Source of the DNA: Bacteroides sp. UBA1773
GTDB lineage: Bacteria; Bacteroidota; Bacteroidia; Bacteroidales; Bacteroidaceae
DNA length: 8,610 nt
Assembly (NCBI GenBank): GCA_002315285.1
Contig: DCGR01000092.1
Coordinates: forward strand, 1-8,610
Direction: 5' to 3'
Made by a program: the position numbers and the translations under genes. Under the pieces are notes generated by a model, which was given only the letters and a program-made list of their open reading frames with translations, made no database searches and had not been told where the DNA came from. Shown piece by piece: positions 1-6,172 of this stretch. Position 1 is the stretch's first letter. Each line of letters begins with the position of its first letter.

Positions 1-3
1 CAA

Positions 4-25
4 TGAGCCGAATCAATTTGGCTTA
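4..25. repeat. Small imperfect hairpin near the left edge
   Basis: Bases 4-12 pair with 17-25 around the loop TCAA, giving nine pairs of which two are G-T when read on the plus strand. It lies next to the much stronger inverted repeat at 32-77. No T-run follows it on either strand inside the window, so I do not call it a terminator. It may be chance, or part of the 3' end of a gene beyond the left edge. Confidence 0.3.
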
Positions 26-31
26 CGCCGC

Positions 32-77
32 AATACCGACAATGCTACCCTCCCGACGGGGTAGCATTGTCGGTATT
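32..77. repeat. 19-bp perfect inverted repeat
   Basis: Bases 32-50 are exactly the reverse complement of 59-77, with an 8-nt spacer (51-58), so either strand can form a very stable hairpin. It sits about 23 nt beyond the stop codon of the SGNH hydrolase gene, where a transcription end is expected. There is no T-tract after the stem in either direction, which argues against a classical intrinsic terminator. It could be a mRNA-stabilising 3' hairpin, an atypical terminator, or a copy of a dispersed palindromic repeat. No second copy is visible in the window. Confidence 0.9.
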
Positions 78-78
78 C

Positions 79-89
79 GGGGGGGGGGG
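79..89. repeat. Homopolymer run of 11 G
   Basis: Eleven consecutive G bases on the plus strand (C on the sense strand of the neighbouring hydrolase gene). The run lies between that gene's stop codon (100-102) and the right arm of the inverted repeat. Runs this long are prone to replication slippage and to sequencing error, so the length given here may not be fixed. It lies outside any supported coding region, so it could affect expression or mRNA 3' structure but not a reading frame. Confidence 0.95.
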
Positions 90-99
90 AAGTGTTGGC

Positions 100-843
100 T
101 CAGAGTTGTTTCCGAAGAGCCTTTATCCACATGTTTGCCATGCGCTGATGGGTGGCATAGGTGGGATGGATGCCGTCCCACACCCAATATTCGGGCATTC
201 CTGCGCGGTTCTCCCTGATAAGCTTGTCGATGAGCAGGTCGAAGCGCAGACAGGTGGCGTCAAACTGCCTGGCAAGTTCGACGACCGCATCCCTACATTG
301 GTCAACAGCCGCTTTCCGCCTTGCGTAGTCGCCTTCCATCGCTTTCCTTCCGGTGTTGGCCGTGAAGGGCGTACAAAGCACCAACCTGACTTTCGGATTG
401 GCCTGACGTGTGGCAGCGAGCAACTGGCGGTATTGACTCTTCCAAGCTTCCACATCGAACGATGGCTGTCCACTCCTCATCCACACCTGTACGTCGTTGA
501 TGCCGATAAGCACGTTTACCACGTCGGGGTGATGGTCGATGACATCGGCCTGCCAGCGTCTGGCCAAGTCAGGGAGGCTGTTGCCGCCAATGCCACGATT
601 GAAAAACTCATAATGCCTTTCGGGATATTCCGACTGGAAATGTGCCGCACACATCGACATGAATCCGTGGCCGTAGATGTGGTTGAAATCGGTTTGCGAA
701 CGTTGGTCGCAGGGCTTGCTGTCGGCTTTGCCCCAGTCGCCATCGGTAATGGAGTCGCCGATGAAGAGAATGCGCTTGCCTTGTGCCAGCGAAGAGGTGG
801 CGAGGCAGAAGCCAGCGAGGATGAATATGAGGAATTTGTTCAT
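100..843 (-). CDS. Secreted SGNH/GDSL-family hydrolase (esterase/lipase type)
   Basis: This is a 247-residue serine hydrolase of the SGNH fold. The four signature blocks are visible: block I GDSIT with nucleophile Ser31, block II glycine in NRGIGGN (Gly84), block III GIND (Gly114, Asn116), and block V DGIHP with catalytic Asp223 and His226. Residues 1-20 form a Sec signal peptide (short basic start, hydrophobic core, probable cleavage after SLA20). Cys13 is not in a proper lipobox, so a soluble periplasmic or secreted protein is more likely than a lipoprotein. Family members deacylate lipids, thioesters or acetylated sugars. In gut Bacteroidales a carbohydrate acetylesterase role is plausible, but the substrate cannot be read from the sequence. 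The start codon overlaps the stop of the upstream pseudouridine synthase gene as ATGA, so translation is probably coupled. It is the last gene of the uvrB operon. Confidence 0.9.
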   Translation of the reverse strand: MNKFLIFILAGFCLATSSLAQGKRILFIGDSITDGDWGKADSKPCDQRSQTDFNHIYGHGFMSMCAAHFQSEYPERHYEFFNRGIGGNSLPDLARRWQADVIDHHPDVVNVLIGINDVQVWMRSGQPSFDVEAWKSQYRQLLAATRQANPKVRLVLCTPFTANTGRKAMEGDYARRKAAVDQCRDAVVELARQFDATCLRFDLLIDKLIRENRAGMPEYWVWDGIHPTYATHQRMANMWIKALRKQL

Positions 844-1751
844 TGTCGTTGTTTTAGCATGAGTTTCTTAAATAGGGCCGGATAGGGAGTCTCGAACTCC
901 ATAGGCTGATGGGTGACAGGATGGGTGAAGCAGAGCTTGAACGCATGGAGTGCCAGGCGGCCAATGGGATTGGTTTCGCTGCCGTAGCGCTCATCGCCCA
1001 CGATGGGATGCCGCTTTTCCGACAAGTGCACACGGATTTGGTTCTTGCGTCCCGTCTCGAGGTTGAGTTCGAGCAACGACAGTCCGTTGGCCCGCTTGAT
1101 GGTGCGGAAATGGGTGATGGAGAGCTTGCCTTCCCCATCGTCGTAGTCCTTGGAAGCCACATAGAGCTTTCGGTCGGTAAGGAAGGAACGGATGGTGCCG
1201 GCATCTTCCTCCATGTCGCCTTCCACCACCGCCACATAGCGTCGGTCGGAGACAATGTCGTGCCAGTTGTCGCGCAGGTGGTTTTGCGTCTGTTCGTCCT
1301 TGGCATACATCATGAGTCCTGAAGTCTCGCGGTCGAGTCGATGGACCACGTAGATGCGGTTACGGCGGTTCTGGAGTCTCACGTATTCCTGAAGGATGTG
1401 TTGTGCGGTGCGTTCCTTCACATGGTCGGTGGCTACGGACAGCAGTCCCTCCTTCTTTTCCACCACGATGAGGTAGTTGTCCTCATACACGATCTTCAGC
1501 ATCGGATTGCGGAACTCATGGCTTTGCCTGTTCCTGCACACGGTGACAGTCATGCCCGGATTGAGCCGGGAATTGTATTGGGTGGTGATGACGTTATCCA
1601 CCATGACGACACGATTGGTCAAGAGGGTTTTCACGCGGGTGCGGCTGATGCCGCTGAGGGCTTTCAGGAGGAAAGTCATCAGTTCGGCCGGCTCACCCAC
1701 GGTGAACTGTGTGTCGGCCGATGGCTTGTTGTGTGGCTTGTTGCTGCGCAT
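840..1751 (-). CDS. RluA-family rRNA/tRNA pseudouridine synthase with N-terminal S4 domain
   Basis: This 303-residue enzyme is predicted to convert uridine to pseudouridine in structured RNA. An S4 RNA-binding domain covers about residues 16-72 (alpha-L pattern with SRTRVKTLLTNRVVMVD). The RluA catalytic domain follows from about residue 85. Its signature HRLDRETSG lies at 137-145, with Asp140 as the catalytic aspartate. Later motifs GRKNQIRVHL and LALHAFKL also fit the family. Length and domain order match RluC/RluD-like proteins, but the target uridine cannot be assigned, so no symbol is given. The start lies 6 nt after the uvrB stop, and the stop codon overlaps the hydrolase start. The gene is therefore the middle member of a tight three-gene minus-strand operon. 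Nothing looks broken. Confidence 0.93.
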   Translation of the reverse strand: MRSNKPHNKPSADTQFTVGEPAELMTFLLKALSGISRTRVKTLLTNRVVMVDNVITTQYNSRLNPGMTVTVCRNRQSHEFRNPMLKIVYEDNYLIVVEKKEGLLSVATDHVKERTAQHILQEYVRLQNRRNRIYVVHRLDRETSGLMMYAKDEQTQNHLRDNWHDIVSDRRYVAVVEGDMEEDAGTIRSFLTDRKLYVASKDYDDGEGKLSITHFRTIKRANGLSLLELNLETGRKNQIRVHLSEKRHPIVGDERYGSETNPIGRLALHAFKLCFTHPVTHQPMEFETPYPALFKKLMLKQRQ

Positions 1752-1757
1752 TGTATG

Positions 1758-3779
1758 TCAGGGATTGAATTTTTCTTTCAGGAGATCTTCCAGTCGGAGC
1801 AGTTCGTCGCGATATTGTGCTGCATCGATGAAGTTGAGTTGCTTGGCTGCCTCCTGCATGAGTTTGCGGGTGTGGGCAATGGACTTTTCGAGTTGTGGAC
1901 GCGTCATGTAGTCAGTCACGGAGTCGGCCACCATTGCTTCCACCCGCGGTGTCTTCACGGTCGTGCTTTCGGTGTTGTTCTCGCAGCCGGGAAGCGCTAT
2001 GGCATGGCCCTTCATGATCTGCTGTGGCGTGATGCCGTGTGCGGCATTGTAGGCCAACTGCTTTTCGCGGCGTCGGTTGGTCTCATCGATGGTTTTTTGC
2101 ATGCTTTCGGTGATGTGGTCGGCATACATGACAACCAGGCCATTCACGTTGCGGGCGGCGCGTCCGGCTGTCTGGGTGAGCGACCGGTGCGATCGTAGGA
2201 AACCTTCCTTGTCGGCATCGAGGATGGCCACCAACGACACTTCCGGCAGGTCGAGTCCCTCGCGCAACAGGTTCACACCCACCAGCACGTCGTACAGGCC
2301 TGCACGAAGGTCGTTCATGATTTTCACACGCTCCAGCGTATCGACCTCGCTGTGGATGTAGTTACAACGAATGCCAGCGTCGAGCAGATACTCTGTCAGC
2401 TCTTCGGCCATCCGTTTCGTCAGGGTGGTCACCAGCACACGTTCCTTGCGCTGGCGTCGGGTGTCTATTTCCTCCATCAGGTCATCAATCTGGTTTGTCA
2501 CCGGACGAACCGTAATGATGGGGTCGAGCAATCCGGTGGGGCGGATTACCTGCTCCACCACCACCCCTTCGCTCTGTTCCAGCTCATAGTCGGCGGGAGT
2601 GGCGCTTACGTAGATGGTTTGGTGAGACAGGGCTTGGAACTCGTCGAAAGTGAGCGGACGGTTGTCGAAGGCCGATTTCATGCGGAAACCATATTTCACC
2701 AGATTGGTCTTGCGAGCCCTGTCGCCTCCATACATGGCACGGATCTGTGGCACGCTCACATGGCTTTCGTCGATCACCATGAGATAGTCGTCGGGGAAGA
2801 AATCGAGCAGGCAGTAGGGACGGGTGCCGACGGCACGTCCGTCGAAGTAGCGCGAGTAGTTCTCGATGCCCGAGCAATGTCCGAGTTCCTTGATCATTTC
2901 CATGTCGTATTCCACCCGCTCTTTCAGCCGTTTTGCCTCGAAGGCACATCCCATGCTCTCGAAGTCGGCCACCTCCGTCACCAAGTCATCCTGGATGTGC
3001 CGGATGGCCTGTTGCTGACTCTCCTGAGTGGTCATGAAGAGGTTGGCAGGATAAATCTTGTATTCGTCGAAATGTCCCAGGGTGATGCCGTTCAGCGAGT
3101 CCACCTCGCTGATGTCATCAATCTCCTCGTCCCAGAAGCTGATGCGCAGCAGGTTGTCGGCGTATGCCAGGTGGACATCCACCGTGTCGCCTTTCACCCT
3201 GAAGGAGCCACGTGCCGGCTCCATGTCGTTGCGCACGTACTGGCTTCCCACCAGATGCCGGAGCAGGGCATTCATGCCCAGCGTTTGTCCGCGTTTCACG
3301 GCTATCACGTTCTCGTAGAAGTCGGCAGGATTTCCCATGCCGTAGATGCACGACACCGACGATACCACAATCACGTCTTTCCGCCCGGAAAGCAGTGCCG
3401 AGAGGGCGGCGAGGCGAAGCTTGTCGATCTCATCGTTGATGGCAAGGTCCTTCTCTATGTAGGTGTCGGTGGAGGGGATGTAAGCCTCCGGCTGGTAATA
3501 GTCGTAGTACGACACGTAGTACTCCACGGCATTGTCGGGGAAGAAGTTCTTGAATTCACTGTATAGCTGTGCGGCCAGGGTCTTGTTGTGGCTCAGCACC
3601 AAAGTGGGCACGCCCGCGTTCTTGATGACGTTGGCTATGGTGAAAGTCTTTCCAGAGCCCGTCACGCCGAGCAGCGTCTGGGCCGGTACGCCATTGCTGA
3701 TTCCTTCCGACAGTTGTGCTATGGCTTCCGGTTGGTCGCCCGTAGGTTCGTATTGCGAAACTAATTTGTACTTCGTCAT
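1758..3779 (-). CDS. uvrB: Excinuclease ABC subunit UvrB
   Basis: UvrB is the 673-residue damage-verifying helicase-like subunit of nucleotide excision repair. It is loaded by UvrA and recruits UvrC for the cuts. All hallmarks are present: Walker A GVTGSGKT at 38-45, the aromatic beta-hairpin region beginning at Tyr91-Tyr95, motif II DESH at 337-340, motif III-like VSATP at 391-395, and motif VI QTAGRAARN at 536-544. The C-terminal UVR domain at about 628-663 contacts UvrC. Length is normal for the family and no key residue is missing. The start at 3779 gives the expected N-terminus (YKLVSQYEPTGDQPEAI). It is the first gene of the minus-strand operon and is divergent from bamD. Transcription probably starts in the 142-bp gap. 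No SOS-type operator was recognised. Confidence 0.98.
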   Translation of the reverse strand: MTKYKLVSQYEPTGDQPEAIAQLSEGISNGVPAQTLLGVTGSGKTFTIANVIKNAGVPTLVLSHNKTLAAQLYSEFKNFFPDNAVEYYVSYYDYYQPEAYIPSTDTYIEKDLAINDEIDKLRLAALSALLSGRKDVIVVSSVSCIYGMGNPADFYENVIAVKRGQTLGMNALLRHLVGSQYVRNDMEPARGSFRVKGDTVDVHLAYADNLLRISFWDEEIDDISEVDSLNGITLGHFDEYKIYPANLFMTTQESQQQAIRHIQDDLVTEVADFESMGCAFEAKRLKERVEYDMEMIKELGHCSGIENYSRYFDGRAVGTRPYCLLDFFPDDYLMVIDESHVSVPQIRAMYGGDRARKTNLVKYGFRMKSAFDNRPLTFDEFQALSHQTIYVSATPADYELEQSEGVVVEQVIRPTGLLDPIITVRPVTNQIDDLMEEIDTRRQRKERVLVTTLTKRMAEELTEYLLDAGIRCNYIHSEVDTLERVKIMNDLRAGLYDVLVGVNLLREGLDLPEVSLVAILDADKEGFLRSHRSLTQTAGRAARNVNGLVVMYADHITESMQKTIDETNRRREKQLAYNAAHGITPQQIMKGHAIALPGCENNTESTTVKTPRVEAMVADSVTDYMTRPQLEKSIAHTRKLMQEAAKQLNFIDAAQYRDELLRLEDLLKEKFNP

Positions 3780-3802
3780 GCCGTGAATTGAGAAACGGGG
3801 TG

Positions 3803-3810
3803 TAAAGTTA
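3803..3810 (-). promoter_or_regulatory. Weak candidate -7 element for uvrB
   Basis: On the minus strand the sequence TAACTTTA matches seven of the eight bases that the Bacteroidetes -7 box TAnnTTTG allows, with A instead of the final G. It ends 23 nt before the uvrB start codon, much like the bamD arrangement on the other strand. No clear TTTG is found at the expected distance upstream, so this is a tentative call based on position and partial match. Confidence 0.3.
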
Positions 3811-3870
3811 TGACATTCTTTTCAACATCGATGTGGAAATACGAATAAATTCTAAAAAATGGGACTTACG

Positions 3871-3902
3871 TTTGTGTAATTCGGCTAAAAGCAATAAATT
3901 TG
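3871..3902 (+). promoter_or_regulatory. Bacteroidetes-type sigma promoter for the bamD operon
   Basis: A TTTG at 3871-3874 is followed after 20 bp by TAAATTTG at 3895-3902, an exact fit to the Bacteroidetes housekeeping consensus TTTG, about 20 bp, TAnnTTTG. The bamD start codon lies 19 nt beyond the -7 box, so the leader would be only about a dozen bases. This supports both the start chosen for bamD and the assignment of the organism to Bacteroidetes. Confidence 0.8.
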
Positions 3903-3921
3903 CAAGAAATTTTGGAATGAA

Positions 3922-4782
3922 ATGAAGAGACACGTACTTTCGCTCTTGACTCTTGCGATTGTGGCCACATCGTGTGGCACATTCAACAAGGAATATAAGG
4001 TGGCAGATTATGAGTATCGCTACGAGGCAGCCAAGGCCTATTTTGGCGCAGGACAAAACTCCAAGGCCATTTCCTTGCTCGAAGACCTGATACCCATCAT
4101 GAAGGGTACTGCCAATGGCGAGGAATCGATGTATCTGCTTGCCATGGCGAATTATGGCGCTGGCGACTACGTCTCGGCCTCACACTATTTCACCTCTTAT
4201 TACACCACTTATCCTCACGGAGTCTATTCGGAGCTGGCCCGGTTCTATTCGGGTCGCGCCCTCTATATGGACACTCCGGAGCCTCGCCTCGACCAGACCA
4301 GCACGTTCAGCGCCATAGCCGAGTTGCAGATGTTCATGGAATACTTCCCCCGTTCTCCCCGTTCTCCCGAAGCGCAACAGATGATTTTCGAACTTCAGGA
4401 CAAGCTGGTCGAGAAAGACTATCTGAGTGCCAAGCTTTACTACGACTTGGGCACTTACACCGGCAATGCCTCCTACACATCCGACATGCGCATCAATGGC
4501 AACAACTTCCTTGCCTGCATCACAACGGCCGAAAATGTGTTGAAAGACTATCCTTACACAAAGATGCGTGAGGAGATTTGCATCCTCCTGTTGCGTGCCA
4601 AGTACAAGTTGGGTGTCGAGAGTGTGAACGAGAAGAAAGAGGACCGTATGCGTGAAGCCATCGACGAATACTATTCATTCAAGAACGAATTCCCCGACAG
4701 CAAGTACGGCAAGGAGGCCGACAAAATGTATGCCGATGCCAGCAAGTTCGTCACCGAAGTGTCCGACGATGAAAATCCCTAA
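3922..4782 (+). CDS. bamD: Outer membrane protein assembly factor BamD (lipoprotein, TPR)
   Basis: BamD is a periplasm-facing lipoprotein of the BAM complex, which folds beta-barrel proteins into the outer membrane together with BamA. The 286-residue product starts with a lipoprotein signal (basic KRH, hydrophobic core, ATSC with acylated Cys18). Position -3 is Ala, a slightly weak lipobox. Tetratricopeptide-like helices follow, roughly at 30-62, 66-99, 105-145 (containing LDQTSTFSAIAELQMFMEYFP, where DQ is typical of BamD), 147-175, 195-230 and 243-275. Length is close to the family norm. A strong promoter lies just upstream, and the gene leads a five-gene plus-strand operon. The next gene, RNA polymerase omega, is its usual neighbour in Bacteroidetes. 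The start at 3922 places the signal peptide correctly. Confidence 0.93.
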   Translation: MKRHVLSLLTLAIVATSCGTFNKEYKVADYEYRYEAAKAYFGAGQNSKAISLLEDLIPIMKGTANGEESMYLLAMANYGAGDYVSASHYFTSYYTTYPHGVYSELARFYSGRALYMDTPEPRLDQTSTFSAIAELQMFMEYFPRSPRSPEAQQMIFELQDKLVEKDYLSAKLYYDLGTYTGNASYTSDMRINGNNFLACITTAENVLKDYPYTKMREEICILLLRAKYKLGVESVNEKKEDRMREAIDEYYSFKNEFPDSKYGKEADKMYADASKFVTEVSDDENP

Positions 4783-4835
4783 GGCTTTTCACTGGTTTTT
4801 GGCAAGAACACGACAGATCAATTAAAACAAATAAA

Positions 4836-5174
4836 ATGGACTACAAAAAAACAAACGCACCCACCAACACAGTCACCTGCGACATCATGGACTTTTGTAA
4901 GGAGACTGGCAACATCTACGAATCGGTGGCCATTATCGGCAAACGTTCCAACCAGATAGCAACCGAATTGAAGGCGGAACTCCACAACAAACTGCAAAGC
5001 TATTCCGAACAGACCGACAATCTGGAGGAAGTGTTCGACAATAAGGAGCAGATAGAGCTCTCGCGTTACTACGAGCGCTTGCCGAAATCCACCCTGATTG
5101 CCACGCAGGAGTTCAAGGCTGGTGAGGTGTATCATCGCAACCCGGTTCGCGAGAAAGACAAATTCGATGTATGA
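4836..5174 (+). CDS. rpoZ: RNA polymerase omega/Rpb6-family subunit
   Basis: This small 112-residue protein resembles the Bacteroidetes form of RNA polymerase omega (RNA_pol_Rpb6 family), which helps assemble and stabilise the core enzyme by clamping the beta-prime subunit. The conserved segment NIYESVAIIGKRSNQIA at 26-42 corresponds to the omega helix with its basic/asparagine pattern (AxKRxxQI). The tail EQIELSRYYERLPKSTLIA at 71-89 is typical of this bacterial group. It follows bamD after 53 nt with the A-rich leader AAAACAAATAAA directly before ATG, and no promoter is evident in that gap. The stop overlaps the DUF4293 start as ATGA, so the two are probably translated in a coupled way. The symbol is given by family; the Bacteroidetes protein is divergent from E. 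coli RpoZ. Confidence 0.85.
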   Translation: MDYKKTNAPTNTVTCDIMDFCKETGNIYESVAIIGKRSNQIATELKAELHNKLQSYSEQTDNLEEVFDNKEQIELSRYYERLPKSTLIATQEFKAGEVYHRNPVREKDKFDV

Positions 5175-5620
5175 TCCAGCGCATCCAGACCCTCTATCTG
5201 TTGACTTCTGCCATTATCTGCGCCTGTGCAGCCTGGTTTCCCTTGGGCTCATTCATTCAGGTCGATGGAAGCATCGACACGCTCAAAAGCCTGATGCTGG
5301 TCGCAGCCGATGGCACCCGCAGCTATTCGCCATGGGCGTTGTTTGCCATCATGGCATTTGTCGCTTTGCTTGATGTGGTGTGTATCCGTACCTACAAAAA
5401 CCGTATGATGCAAATCCGGATCTGCATACTCGACATGCTGCTCACCGTCGGATTCTACGTCGTGCTGGCCGTGTTCGTATGGATGCTGAAGGCCGGATCA
5501 TCGTTCGTCCCCTCCTGGATGGTGGTGTTGCCATTGCTTTCCATCGTGTTCCATTGGCTTGCCGTGCGCGCCATTGGTAAGGACGAAGCCCTGATTCGTG
5601 CCTATGAGCATTTGCGCTGA
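5171..5620 (+). CDS. DUF4293 four-helix membrane protein
   Basis: This 149-residue integral membrane protein has no known function. The N-terminus MIQRIQTLYLL and the C-terminal cytoplasmic tail with GKDEALIRA match DUF4293 proteins, which occur in Bacteroidetes. Four hydrophobic helices are seen at about 7-25, 54-72, 84-106 and 113-134. The loop between helices 1 and 2 is longer (about 27-52), and a basic stretch lies between helices 2 and 3 (RTYKNRMMQIR), consistent with a cytoplasmic loop. The start lies inside the stop of the omega gene (ATGA). In this phylum the gene is usually next to omega and bamD, which suggests a link to envelope biogenesis or to co-expression with transcription genes; that link is inference only. 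Confidence 0.88.
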   Translation: MIQRIQTLYLLTSAIICACAAWFPLGSFIQVDGSIDTLKSLMLVAADGTRSYSPWALFAIMAFVALLDVVCIRTYKNRMMQIRICILDMLLTVGFYVVLAVFVWMLKAGSSFVPSWMVVLPLLSIVFHWLAVRAIGKDEALIRAYEHLR

Positions 5621-5662
5621 CAAGCCCTGCCGGCGAAGCGGGCCGATTGCATGTATTTGCGT

Positions 5663-6172
5663 ATGAACATACGGAAAGCCACTACTGACGACATTCCCTC
5701 CATGCGACTTGTGTTCGAAGCGGCGAAACGCAAGATGCGCGCTTCGGGCAACCTGCTGCAATGGACGGATGGCTATCCCTCCGACGAAATCCTGCACGAC
5801 GACATCCGGCGAGGTTACAGCTATGTGATATGCCACGAGAATCGTCTTGTGGCTACTTTTGTGTTGGCCACTTGTGAGGAGCCCACCTATCGGCATATTC
5901 ATGAAGGACAATGGACAGACCCTTCCCTGCCCTACGCCACCATCCATCGCATAGCCTCCGTCGATGATGTCCATGGAGTGCTCGGACGGGTCATCGGTTT
6001 CTCCCGCACCATGACCTCCAGTTTGCGCATCGACACCCACCGCCACAATGTCATCATGCGCCATCTCTTGCACAAGCATGGTTTTGCCTATTGTGGCATC
6101 ATCTACCTGGCATCGGGCGATGAGCGGTTGGCTTTCCAGAAGATTCTTGGAGATGGGATTCATGGATTTTAA
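5663..6172 (+). CDS. GNAT-family N-acetyltransferase
   Basis: This 169-residue protein has the GNAT fold and probably transfers an acetyl group from acetyl-CoA to an unknown amine. Visible features are the beta1 start MNIRKATTDDIPSM, the segment AKRKMRASGNLLQW (21-34), the central HRIASVDDVHGVLG stretch (95-108) at the pantetheine/pyrophosphate loop, the acidic LRIDTHRHN motif (121-129), and the final GFAYCGIIYL (140-149). This combination marks a recognisable GNAT subfamily common in Bacteroidetes and Firmicutes. I chose the ATG at 5663 over 5651 because the protein then begins with the conserved MNIRKAT strand; the longer form adds only MYLR. It lies 42 nt after DUF4293, and its 3' end overlaps the next gene by 11 nt. 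Substrate unknown. Confidence 0.87.
   Translation: MNIRKATTDDIPSMRLVFEAAKRKMRASGNLLQWTDGYPSDEILHDDIRRGYSYVICHENRLVATFVLATCEEPTYRHIHEGQWTDPSLPYATIHRIASVDDVHGVLGRVIGFSRTMTSSLRIDTHRHNVIMRHLLHKHGFAYCGIIYLASGDERLAFQKILGDGIHGF

Noticed and set aside
67..885. Long plus-strand open frame opposite the SGNH hydrolase
   Set aside because: It is antisense to a gene with all SGNH motifs, begins in the hairpin/G-run, and its translation shows no family features. GC-rich codon bias explains the open frame.
2352..3566. 404-codon plus-strand open frame inside uvrB
   Set aside because: It is entirely antisense to intact uvrB, with a His/Val-rich composition typical of shadow frames and no recognisable domain.
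5621..5662. GC-rich stem (GCCC...GGGC) between DUF4293 and the GNAT gene as a terminator
   Set aside because: Short stem with a bulge and no T-run; the spacing looks like an ordinary intra-operon gap.
6048..6161. Upstream extension of the DUF2156-GNAT gene to an ATG at 6048
   Set aside because: The extension lies inside the conserved end of the preceding GNAT gene in another frame. The family N-terminus fits the start at 6162.
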